Virus record (IMG/VR): IMGVR_UViG_3300032084_001688 | Location: 1 to 37,833 of that record | DNA length: 37,833 nucleotides | Source: a virus | Direction: 5' to 3' (one strand) | Translations under genes and position numbers: made by a program | Part shown: positions 30,833-37,833 of the stretch, one piece after another | How the letters are laid out: each line of letters begins with the position of its first letter | How positions within the stretch are numbered: position 1 is the first letter of the stretch | The notes under the pieces: model-generated | Database searches by the model: none | What the model was told of the DNA's origin: nothing | What the model saw: the letters and a program-made list of their open reading frames with translations, nothing else

Positions 30833-31450
30833 TTATGACCAAAAACGGTCTATTTCTTTTTTATAAGATATATTGATTAACTCTATAACCTCATCATCTA
30901 ATATATCCTTATAATTCAATTTGGTTTTATGTTTATTGATATGTGGTAATTTAATGTCTTTAATAGATAAATCAATACAAAGTTGGTTGAAATCTGACTT
31001 TAAATTATCAAAGTCTAATAATCTATCAACAATTACTTCATCATCATTATCACAAACATATCTGTTTATAGACCATTTAGGTCTATTAGGTACATCGTCA
31101 CAGTCACCTTTCGGTATTAAACTTATGAATCTTTTTTTGTCATACGGCTTATTATGAATCCAATGGTATAGAGATAATAATCTATCCCAAGGATTCCTAA
31201 TTACGGCGAATTTTAAATACGTATTAAACTTTTCAGCTCCATACTGACTTACTAATTCTGAGGCTGTCGCGTGTTTTATATTATTAAAACTATTCGGTAT
31301 TACATTTTTTATACCACCAACAACATCCACATTTCTTTCATTTACTTTATTAACCGGCTCTATTATCAAATCCTTTAAACAGTATTCAATAGAACTACCA
31401 CCAGTTTTTGGTATATGTACGAATATTAATTTATTTTTATCTGATATCAT
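30833..31450 (-). CDS. Sulfotransferase (carbohydrate type)
   Basis: 205 residues. FVHIPKTGGSSIE (10-22) is the 5'-phosphosulfate-binding loop, and FAVIRNPWDRLLSLYHW (81-97) is the 3'-phosphate-binding segment of PAPS-dependent sulfotransferases of the membrane/carbohydrate type (Sulfotransfer_2-like). The C-terminus LPHINKHKT follows the usual pattern. It would add sulfate to a sugar hydroxyl. PAPS would come from the host, as no PAPS synthase is in the window. It overlaps the next gene by four bases. Confidence 0.85.
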   Translation of the reverse strand: MISDKNKLIFVHIPKTGGSSIEYCLKDLIIEPVNKVNERNVDVVGGIKNVIPNSFNNIKHATASELVSQYGAEKFNTYLKFAVIRNPWDRLLSLYHWIHNKPYDKKRFISLIPKGDCDDVPNRPKWSINRYVCDNDDEVIVDRLLDFDNLKSDFNQLCIDLSIKDIKLPHINKHKTKLNYKDILDDEVIELINISYKKEIDRFWS

Positions 31451-32745
31451 ATTATAGTATTAATTAACTTTACGTCACGTTTATCTTTCTCTTCACCCCT
31501 TGTTTCTTTTAACTCCCTAACTAATCTAGGTACCATAAACTTAACACCTCTAGTGTAAAAATGGTGATTAGGGTTGAATATTATCTCATCGTAATTAAAT
31601 GGGTATAAATTCACGCCGTAACTATTATGACTACTTATTAAATTATTACCATTAATTTTCACATCACCATGATGTATGTAATCTAAATCTTGTCCTTCTC
31701 TTAACCCGTAGATTGATAGGACGGAACTAGCTGTCACACAGTAATTCTCTGAATCTAAACCATGTTGTTTAAAGTAATTTATATACTGATTTAATAACGA
31801 TTCAAAGTTGGTGTAGTATTGTTGGTCTTTGGTTCTCCATTCAGGTGTTAAACCAACAGATTTATTATTATTTAAGAAATGTACACTATTATCATTAAAT
31901 AAGGCCTTAGCTATTCTAACTGTTTCTTCATGTCTATCATTAATGTGTACAGAGTGTTTACCGATATTATAAACACGTCTTATCTTATCTTTCACCCTAA
32001 CGGTATCCTGTAGACTATTAAATTCACATAGATAAACAACGGTATCACCTTCACCTTGATAACATAGTTTGGCTTTGGCCCTAAACCCACCATATTCGGG
32101 GTGTTTACCCGCCCAAGCTTCACCGTAATAGAATTCACGCATTATATTGAACGCTCCGACATTATTTAATTTTACACGTTTTTTATAAAATACTTTTGTG
32201 TTATCATTTAATATTTTTTCTACCTGTTCTAAACCACCTCTAGATGTGGCTGATGGGAATACTGTTACAATATGTGTGTTAGGTTTGAGTTTGGCGTATT
32301 CCAAAGCTACTCTGTCAGCGTACTCAGGTCTAAGACCTAAGTTTTCAAACATAGACCAACCACAGTTAAGTTGTCCATCTCTACCGTCGATACCGTTTAC
32401 ACAAACAACATCGTTATTATTCACTAATGACGCTGCCACTCTATGTGCTCCGTTTAGTATATTATTACCCATAACAGGTACGGCTGATATGTCACCATTA
32501 AAACCATTAACTGTAATCTCATCAATTAATTCCTCAAAAATCTCCTTAAATGCCTCAAAACTATTTTTTTTCGGGTTGTTATACTCTTTGAAATTATTCC
32601 ATATTTTAAGGTGTTGTTTATACATCTTTAAGAAATAGTCTGTTTCATAACCATTCTTATAACTTTTAGCATACAAATACTTAACAATCAAATCAAATCT
32701 TGTTGTTGTTAATAATTCCTTTGCTTTCTTTTTAAATTTCTCCAT
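31447..32745 (-). CDS. ParB-like domain plus nucleotidyltransferase-like domain protein
   Basis: 432 residues from the ATG at 32745 (MEKFKKKAKELL), one base after the upstream stop; a longer frame to 32835 overlaps that gene. The N-terminal third contains ISAVPVMGNNILNGAHRVAASLV (about 86-108), like the DG.HR.AA site of ParB/Srx-fold proteins. The middle (RVALEYAKLKPNTHIVTVFPSA) is unassigned. The C-terminal part has CVTASSVLSIYGLREGQDLDYIH, like the substrate-binding and DLD metal site of minimal nucleotidyltransferases, followed by VKFMVPRLVRELKETRGEEKDKRDVKLI. Such proteins occur in surface-polysaccharide clusters. The reaction is unknown. Confidence 0.65.
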   Translation of the reverse strand: MEKFKKKAKELLTTTRFDLIVKYLYAKSYKNGYETDYFLKMYKQHLKIWNNFKEYNNPKKNSFEAFKEIFEELIDEITVNGFNGDISAVPVMGNNILNGAHRVAASLVNNNDVVCVNGIDGRDGQLNCGWSMFENLGLRPEYADRVALEYAKLKPNTHIVTVFPSATSRGGLEQVEKILNDNTKVFYKKRVKLNNVGAFNIMREFYYGEAWAGKHPEYGGFRAKAKLCYQGEGDTVVYLCEFNSLQDTVRVKDKIRRVYNIGKHSVHINDRHEETVRIAKALFNDNSVHFLNNNKSVGLTPEWRTKDQQYYTNFESLLNQYINYFKQHGLDSENYCVTASSVLSIYGLREGQDLDYIHHGDVKINGNNLISSHNSYGVNLYPFNYDEIIFNPNHHFYTRGVKFMVPRLVRELKETRGEEKDKRDVKLINTII

Positions 32746-32746
32746 T

Positions 32747-33676
32747 TTATACTTTTTGTTTAATAGCGTATCCGATACCATCAATACCGAATCCATTACC
32801 GTTATAAAACATATGTTTATCCCCATTAATGTCAATAACTGACGGGTATGTCATCATTTTAGAGTCAAACCCCTTTTCAGATAAACCAATTCCAACTTTA
32901 TCATCCATTCTGTCCCAATCAATACCATCAATAGATTCAGCGTACCCTATTCTATAACTGTCTTTACCGTCTCTATAGTCAAAACTACCCCTATAACAAT
33001 ACCACATCTTATAAACCCCATCTTCCTTGATTATCGATGGTCTAGCTGTACACTCAAATTCATTTTTAGGTATTATACAACTGATATTATCCCTAATCCA
33101 ATGTATACCGTCATTAGACTCAGCGTATTTAATATGGTATAGTGGTGAATGGTCACCAGCGTTGGTGACTTTAACAAATCCAGTACTAGAAGCGTACCAT
33201 ATTTTCCATTTACCGTCCTCAAACATTACACATGGTGAGGCTGTGAAAAATGGTTCGTCTAAATTTCTATCAATAACAGGTCCTTTGTGTAACCTCCTAA
33301 AATTCTCACCGTCTTCACTAACCATCAAACCGATAGAATTTCTGTAAGGTACTGAAACAGATGGGTTCCAACCCACGTAGTACATGTAGAATAAACCATC
33401 CTTTTTAACTACCGAACACGGCATTATACCACCATCATCGAATGTACCTATCTCACCTAAATCGATGATAGGTTTTTCACCAACTCTTACAATGTTTTTA
33501 GGGTTATCTTTCTCCACATCAATAAACACAGGTATACTCCGACATTTATCGTTTCTAGGTGCAAAATATATTCTAATGACATCGTCTAATTCAATAGCCG
33601 TAGGAACACAAGCGTGTGACCTAACCCAATCCCATTGATTATCTGTTTTAAAGATTAACCCTTTTTTATCCCACAT
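32747..33676 (-). CDS. Five-bladed beta-propeller glycosidase-like protein
   Basis: 309 residues with repeated blade segments: SIGLMVSEDGENF, YHIKYAESNDGIHW, YRIGYAESIDGIDW and FYMYYVGW, KWKIWYAS, VYKMWYCYRG. The alternation and the repeated (A/V)ES.DG..W units are typical of the GH32/43/130-type propeller proteins found in O-antigen and capsule clusters. Aspartate and glutamate candidates are present (FDDGG, FECTARPS), but catalytic residues cannot be placed with confidence. It may trim or bind the glycan rather than hydrolyse it. It starts one base after the stop of the acyltransferase gene. Confidence 0.7.
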   Translation of the reverse strand: MWDKKGLIFKTDNQWDWVRSHACVPTAIELDDVIRIYFAPRNDKCRSIPVFIDVEKDNPKNIVRVGEKPIIDLGEIGTFDDGGIMPCSVVKKDGLFYMYYVGWNPSVSVPYRNSIGLMVSEDGENFRRLHKGPVIDRNLDEPFFTASPCVMFEDGKWKIWYASSTGFVKVTNAGDHSPLYHIKYAESNDGIHWIRDNISCIIPKNEFECTARPSIIKEDGVYKMWYCYRGSFDYRDGKDSYRIGYAESIDGIDWDRMDDKVGIGLSEKGFDSKMMTYPSVIDINGDKHMFYNGNGFGIDGIGYAIKQKV

Positions 33677-33677
33677 A

Positions 33678-34361
33678 TTATCCAGCTGTTTTATGTGACA
33701 TACTATCTAAGTCGATAGATTTAAAATCTTTTTTAGTTGGTTTAGCTCCAAACCAAACATCACCAACACTAGTATCTTTTGTTAAAATACAACCCATACC
33801 GACTAGTGTGTATTCCTCAACAACAGTTTCGTCTCTAACTGTGGAATTCACACCAAAGAAACTATTATCTTTTATGGTACAACAACCTGAAATAACAACA
33901 TGGGAAGTTAAGAACACATGGTCACCGATAGTTGAGTGGTGTCCGATGTGATTACCACTCCATAAGACACAGTTGTCACCTATCTTAACGTAAGGTTGTA
34001 TTGTGTTATCTTCAAATATGAAACAATTCTCACCAACGTCTAAATCAGGCCAAGTTGTGGCTTTACTACTAACATAACTAACAAAACTATACCCCTTTCT
34101 TTTACCTTCTAAGAATTTCTCTTTTCTATTATTACTCATTTTCTTAAAAGATAATGGCGCAAATAGTTTATATTCTGACGGCGGATACACCTCTTCAAGA
34201 TTCTCAAAAGATACCAAAGGTTTACCTTCGAACTCATTAGACTCAATATAATCAGGGTCTAATGTAAAAGCGACTACTTCATGGTTTGTATCGTGTGTAA
34301 AGTAAAAGTGGGCTAAACTAGCCAACTGACCCACACCAAAAATTACTATCTTTTCTTTCAT
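33678..34361 (-). CDS. Left-handed beta-helix sugar O/N-acyltransferase (NeuD/PglD-like)
   Basis: 227 residues. The N-terminal part (KIVIFGVGQLASLAHFYF, 4-21) is the Rossmann-like lobe of NeuD/PglD-type acetyltransferases. From about residue 105 come hexapeptide repeats (IGDNCVLWSG, IGDHVFLTSH, IKDNSFFGVNS) and GHHSTIGDHV with a catalytic-type histidine. Such enzymes acetylate amino or hydroxy sugars using acetyl-CoA. In this operon it lies next to a WbqC and a DegT-like gene, a grouping seen where amino-deoxysugars are made. It overlaps WbqC by four bases. Confidence 0.8.
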   Translation of the reverse strand: MKEKIVIFGVGQLASLAHFYFTHDTNHEVVAFTLDPDYIESNEFEGKPLVSFENLEEVYPPSEYKLFAPLSFKKMSNNRKEKFLEGKRKGYSFVSYVSSKATTWPDLDVGENCFIFEDNTIQPYVKIGDNCVLWSGNHIGHHSTIGDHVFLTSHVVISGCCTIKDNSFFGVNSTVRDETVVEEYTLVGMGCILTKDTSVGDVWFGAKPTKKDFKSIDLDSMSHKTAG

Positions 34362-35023
34362 ATTAATTTAAATTTATTTAATTCTTCTTTTATCTCCTCT
34401 TTAGGTTTTGTTAAACATACGTCTATAATAGATAGACTACCTAGACCTTCAATAAAGTTAAGTTTTATACCGTGATTTTTAAACTCTGTTTTATCATAAA
34501 GTTTGGTACCACCGATGGGATTTATATAATGTTCTGAGTTTTGATTTTTACAAATATTAACAATGTTTAAAACCCTATCATCAGTCCTCTCATACCCAAT
34601 CTCTGAAGCCACCTTTATCTCTGTATCAATATCCAAGTAATCACAAAATCCTATTATAGATTTTAAAGCTAATTCAGATATTTTTTCAGGTTTATCTTCG
34701 AACACTTTTTCTAGAATACCTAGTACATCATTTAAGTAGGGTGATTTACTGTAAGATTGTTCTATGGTCTTCATTAGTTTATCGATATTATCAATATCCC
34801 AATTAACCTCTGTTTCATTAATCTTCTTAAAGGAACTTTGTTTTATTAAAGGTATACCTATTAATTTTTCTCTGTTATTGACTATAAGTTTATTCCTGTG
34901 AATCCAACCACCTTTAATGAAATTAACGTCATCATAAGAAACGAAAACGTCTACCTCATTTATTAATTGGAAGTATCCCATGTACGGGGCAAAGTATGGT
35001 TGACATAAAGCTAATTTTTTCAT
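34358..35023 (-). CDS. wbqC: WbqC-like family protein
   Basis: 221 residues. The opening CQPYFAPYMGYFQLINEVDVFVSYDDVNFIKGGWIHRN is diagnostic of the WbqC family, found in lipopolysaccharide and capsule clusters but without a proven reaction. SEHYINPIGGTKLYDKTEF and GIKLNFIEG also fit. It often accompanies DegT aminotransferases and acyltransferases, as here on both sides. It shares one base with the previous gene (TAATG) and four with the next. Confidence 0.9.
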   Translation of the reverse strand: MKKLALCQPYFAPYMGYFQLINEVDVFVSYDDVNFIKGGWIHRNKLIVNNREKLIGIPLIKQSSFKKINETEVNWDIDNIDKLMKTIEQSYSKSPYLNDVLGILEKVFEDKPEKISELALKSIIGFCDYLDIDTEIKVASEIGYERTDDRVLNIVNICKNQNSEHYINPIGGTKLYDKTEFKNHGIKLNFIEGLGSLSIIDVCLTKPKEEIKEELNKFKLI

Positions 35024-35658
35024 TATCTATTGGCTTTTGTGTAAACCTCAAACTTAGATAAATCAGGGTATTCTAATTCTAAATCATCGTTACTAACTTT
35101 CTCACCATCAAAATAAAATTGACTCATTAACAACAACCCTCTCGCGGCTAATTCCGGCATCATATAAAAGTTCCAACCTATCATATCGAAATTATCGTCA
35201 TGGTATGAACATTCACGTCTACCACTATATCTGGCTCTTTTAAACCAAAGATAGGCCTCATAACTATCAGTTAAAATAGCCCCACCCTTACTTAATTTGA
35301 AATGTTTGTATGGCCCTGTAAACGATACACACATATGTGATTTAGGTATGTACATGTCGGATGTGAATCTTAAAGCAGAATCCCACACATTACTACCCTC
35401 TAGGTTGTATGCCCCTTTAAGTGTCTTACCCTCCAATTTTCTAAAATTAACCTTACCACCAGCATGTATAATTTCACAAGGAACTGATGGGTATGTTCTA
35501 TTAGGTATTGTTATTTCTTTACCTTCGATACCTTCATATTTTAATGCTAAAAATAACGCGTTAGAAGCGTTATCAACTGTAACTACATACGGTGCTCCCG
35601 TGTAGTCGGATAAGGACTGTTCAAACTCTTCAGTCACTTTATAAACTCCTTTACCCAT
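35023..35658 (-). CDS. Short DegT/DnrJ-type PLP protein
   Basis: 211 residues, versus about 370 for the family. It keeps the N-terminal substrate part (YVVTVDNASNALFLALKYEG), the VWDSALRF segment with the PLP-contacting aspartate, and FTGPYKHFKLSKGGAILT with lysines where PLP attaches. It then lacks the C-terminal domain that completes the active-site dimer. The stop is followed directly by WbqC, so this is either a naturally compact form or a truncated gene. It may supply an amino-sugar branch from the Gmd product, but activity is uncertain. Confidence 0.7.
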   Translation of the reverse strand: MGKGVYKVTEEFEQSLSDYTGAPYVVTVDNASNALFLALKYEGIEGKEITIPNRTYPSVPCEIIHAGGKVNFRKLEGKTLKGAYNLEGSNVWDSALRFTSDMYIPKSHMCVSFTGPYKHFKLSKGGAILTDSYEAYLWFKRARYSGRRECSYHDDNFDMIGWNFYMMPELAARGLLLMSQFYFDGEKVSNDDLELEYPDLSKFEVYTKANR

Positions 35659-35668
35659 AATTAATTAT

Positions 35669-36487
35669 TTAGTTATTATTATGTTCTAATGTATATACTG
35701 TGTAATCACCATCACCAGGTAATCTCATCTGTGTCATTGGTCCAGCTATTTTACGTAGTTTAATATAGTCTTTAACCTCAGGTATGTTTATCAATGACAT
35801 ATATTCGTCATCTAAACCACTAGTAATAGTACTCATGTTTAATACAGGTGTCTTATCGTACCTAACCGATTTAATACCACGTCTCCTAAGCCACATAATC
35901 AACTCACCGTCTATGAATAATCTACCTGGGTATTGTTTTAATATATCTGTTTTAAATGTGTAGAAATGACCATTATGGTGACAATGTCCGTCTATATTCT
36001 TATAACACCAATCATCACCAAAAGTTTGTCTATGTTCGATATAAAATTTAGTTTTGTGGTTACCACTAGCTGTCGATAGTGTGGGGTGTTGTAGACTATG
36101 GAAGGCTACTGAAGCTAAGTCATCCTCAGACGATAACTTATTAACAAACGTAGTTAACCAACAAGGTGTGTCTTTTTTTGTTATATAAACATCTGAATCT
36201 GTGATTATTGTATATTTTGTTTTTTTCTCTTTTCTAAAAATATATGGTGTCACACTAGCTAAAAAATTCTCATTAAAGAAATAAGCTTTATCCACTTTAC
36301 CTGAATCAACATATTCACGTAATTTTTCTCTGATAGTTGGTGAATTGTCACTTAAATTTTCCGCAACAATAAGTCTGTATGGGTAATCAGTCACCTCAAT
36401 TAACCTATCAATACATTTGAATAGTGCGTCACCTAAATAATATGTGACCATTATTATAGTTACATCTTCATTCACACCCATGCCCAA
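35669..36487 (-). CDS. Family 2 glycosyltransferase
   Basis: 272 residues. VTIIMVTYYLGDALFKCIDRL (about 8-28) and YRLIVAENLSDN are the GT-A nucleotide-binding opening, and YTIITDSDVYI (about 92-102) has the DSD metal-binding site. DGELIMWLRRRGIK marks the acceptor side. A long cluster of His and Cys residues occurs near 165-175 (CYKNIDGHCHHNGHF). It transfers an unidentified sugar within the glycan operon and overlaps the galactosyltransferase-like gene by 16 bases. Confidence 0.8.
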   Translation of the reverse strand: MGMGVNEDVTIIMVTYYLGDALFKCIDRLIEVTDYPYRLIVAENLSDNSPTIREKLREYVDSGKVDKAYFFNENFLASVTPYIFRKEKKTKYTIITDSDVYITKKDTPCWLTTFVNKLSSEDDLASVAFHSLQHPTLSTASGNHKTKFYIEHRQTFGDDWCYKNIDGHCHHNGHFYTFKTDILKQYPGRLFIDGELIMWLRRRGIKSVRYDKTPVLNMSTITSGLDDEYMSLINIPEVKDYIKLRKIAGPMTQMRLPGDGDYTVYTLEHNNN

Positions 36488-37230
36488 GTCTTTATGTGGT
36501 TTTCTATTTCGGTTTTATTCATACTTTTTATTCTAGCATATTCATCACCATTAAATTTATAGAATGGGTTACTACCTGAACTATTGTGTGACCTACTATG
36601 TGTTAAATGGTATAAAACACCATTAGTCCTACAAACAGAACCTTCTAACTTTTCCACTCTACGAATTCTTTCCCAGTCCTCATACCCCCACGATACAAAG
36701 TTTTCATTCTCCAACCCCATAGAAGTATAAATACTTTTATTGAAAAATATAGCCCCCCCAACCGAATTTGGGTTAAATAATGTACACTGATTTAAAGGAA
36801 TTTTGGGGAGAGTGTCGTTATTTACATGTTCAAAGAAATGTCTAGGTACATCGTAAAATTTACCATCATAAGGATAACATATCGTACAACCCTCTTTAAT
36901 CTTCTTCTTAGATTGTATGTATTGTTCTACGGGGAAGATAACATCGACATCATAGTTAACCACTATATTTGTCTCAGCCATCTTAGTCATGTCATTAAGT
37001 AATCTAGTTCTATGAAATAATTTATCGTCATTCTTCTCAAAAACGTATTTTATTTTGTCAGATACCGATTTAACGAAATCTTCATTTGATTCTCCGTCAC
37101 TCTCCAATACAATGATATTAGTGTCGAAGTTTCTAAGTATATAACCCATTGAAGTTCGGAAGTTTCTTCTTCTATCTTCCGAATCAAATCTAACGGGTAC
37201 GATGAATGTTACATCTTTAAAATCAATCAT
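36472..37230 (-). CDS. Galactosyltransferase-like (GT7C / GT2) enzyme
   Basis: 252 residues. VTFIVPVRFDSEDRRRNFR opens a GT-A fold, and VVNYDVDVIFP (about 90-100) has the DVD site. GGAIFFNKSIYTSMGLENENFVSWGYEDWERIRRVEKL matches the C-terminal galactosyltransferase/chondroitin-synthase (Glyco_transf_7C) segment, with WGYEDWE as the acceptor and metal loop. Probably transfers Gal, GalNAc or a related hexose. One-base overlap with the following partial gene shows translational coupling. Confidence 0.8.
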   Translation of the reverse strand: MIDFKDVTFIVPVRFDSEDRRRNFRTSMGYILRNFDTNIIVLESDGESNEDFVKSVSDKIKYVFEKNDDKLFHRTRLLNDMTKMAETNIVVNYDVDVIFPVEQYIQSKKKIKEGCTICYPYDGKFYDVPRHFFEHVNNDTLPKIPLNQCTLFNPNSVGGAIFFNKSIYTSMGLENENFVSWGYEDWERIRRVEKLEGSVCRTNGVLYHLTHSRSHNSSGSNPFYKFNGDEYARIKSMNKTEIENHIKTWAWV

Positions 37231-37833
37231 TATCCTCTATTTTGATATATTCCTTGTAATACCTGTTGTACAACCTGTGGTGGTTGTAATGGTGTTTCTG
37301 TTGGTGTCATTCCGTGTTTCTTCTTATACCAAGCCGTACCTTTTCTAAAGTTTTCATTCCACGTATCTGTATGAGCTATAGTACTTTGTTCTATAGAATT
37401 TGGTATGTCGGTCAAATATTCCCAACTCTTATCTATGTCAGCAAAATACCAAAATGGTGGGTGATATCCTTTCTTAATAGTTTGGTATGTGTGTTCTACA
37501 TGCTCCCAAGCGTTTTTAAAGTGAGGGTCAAATCCTCCCAAATCTTCCAAAACTGGTCTATAGTAGTAAGAGAAAGCCCCAACACAGTTAGGGTATAAGG
37601 CTATCCTAATGTTTTCATTATCCTCATCACCATTAGAGTAAGGTACTATCATTCTTGGATTAGGTTCCCCGTCAACATCCTTTCTTTCATCTAATGTATT
37701 AAATCCTCTACTACCCTTTTTATTAGCTGGACCATGTAAGGCGAAATTTAAGTGTTTGATTCCTGATATAAGTGAGTGTTTGATGTATGCCTCGAAAACA
37801 TTTTCATCTTTAATCAATATATCATCCTCCATG
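37230..37833 (-). CDS. Glycosyltransferase, C-terminal part (cut by window edge)
   Basis: At least 200 residues; the true start lies beyond 37833. The visible N-terminal MEDDILI is probably the internal (F/M)EDD metal-binding site of a GT-A enzyme, not the start codon. Further on, LYPNCVGAFSYYYRPVLEDLGGFDPHFKNAWEHVEHTYQTIKKG is typical of family 2 enzymes, with GGFDPxF and a WEHVEH acceptor loop. The last 40 residues are Pro/Gln-rich (TETPLQPPQVVQQVLQ). It belongs to the same sugar operon. Confidence 0.75.
   Translation of the reverse strand, partial: MEDDILIKDENVFEAYIKHSLISGIKHLNFALHGPANKKGSRGFNTLDERKDVDGEPNPRMIVPYSNGDEDNENIRIALYPNCVGAFSYYYRPVLEDLGGFDPHFKNAWEHVEHTYQTIKKGYHPPFWYFADIDKSWEYLTDIPNSIEQSTIAHTDTWNENFRKGTAWYKKKHGMTPTETPLQPPQVVQQVLQGIYQNRG

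Noticed and set aside
32746-32835. N-terminal extension of the ParB/nucleotidyltransferase-like gene
   Set aside because: It overlaps the end of the propeller gene; the ATG at 32745, one base after that stop, fits the operon's spacing.
1-37833. tRNA genes, CRISPR arrays, insertion sequences
   Set aside because: I scanned the intergenic gaps, all under about 150 bases, and saw no cloverleaf with CCA, no regular repeat-spacer pattern and no transposase-like frame. A tRNAscan run would be decisive for tRNAs.

Overview
The window is a segment of a tailed-phage genome with T4-type (myovirus) head genes, from an AT-rich phage that probably infects a member of the Bacteroidetes. The phage call rests on a recognisable prohead protease (gp21), an acidic scaffold (gp22), a major capsid protein (gp23) with a T4-type maturation site, a gp5-like baseplate hub, a probable late sigma factor (gp55-like) and PhoH. 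The host call rests on promoters that fit the Bacteroidetes vegetative pattern (TTG/TTTG, 19-20 bases, then TAnnTTTG or close to it), on a DUF4494 protein (a family centred on Bacteroidetes), and on a type II glutamine synthetase. I found no tRNA, rRNA, CRISPR array or insertion sequence, and no gene-free stretch longer than about 150 bases.

Layout. 1-3.3 kb (+ strand): a helical protein, a holin-like protein, a small membrane protein, glutamine synthetase and an unknown protein. 3.3-10.2 kb (mixed strands): an unknown lysine-rich protein, an OmpA-like protein, a secreted CAP-domain protein, a CCA-adding enzyme fused to a 2H phosphoesterase, then gp21, a run of small tagged proteins, a DUF4494 protein and a zinc metallopeptidase. 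10.3-13.3 kb (+): gp22 and gp23. 13.4-15.9 kb: small virion-like or unknown genes on both strands, including a 47-residue cysteine-rich protein. 15.9-25.6 kb (- strand): tail and baseplate proteins, the sigma factor, two glycosyltransferases, a degenerate HAD-like protein and PhoH. 25.6-37.8 kb (- strand): a tightly overlapping sugar operon.

Two systems stand out. (1) At least seven unrelated proteins carry a short amphipathic N-terminal tag ending in [L/I/M]-x-E. That is the cleavage signature of T4-type prohead proteases, and it also occurs at Glu60 of the capsid protein here. The tag sits on an OmpA-like protein, a DUF3008 protein, the CCA/2H fusion, a metallopeptidase and small unknown proteins. 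I infer a capsid-targeting signal that loads cargo proteins into the prohead. (2) The sugar operon encodes Gmd, a DegT-fold protein whose PLP lysine is replaced by a His-His pair as in ColD, and an Fcl/ColC-type epimerase-reductase. Together these would make GDP-L-colitose (3,6-dideoxy-L-galactose). GT10- and GT11-type transferases, a methyltransferase, a sulfotransferase, a WbqC protein, an acyltransferase, a short DegT protein and GT2-type enzymes follow. The phage probably decorates its own virion or the host surface with an unusual glycan.

A repeated 10-base element, [C/G]ATATTTAT[A/T], lies just upstream of eight genes, mostly head and tail genes or tagged genes. It is a good candidate for the phage late promoter read by the gp55-like sigma. 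It also corrects two gene starts.
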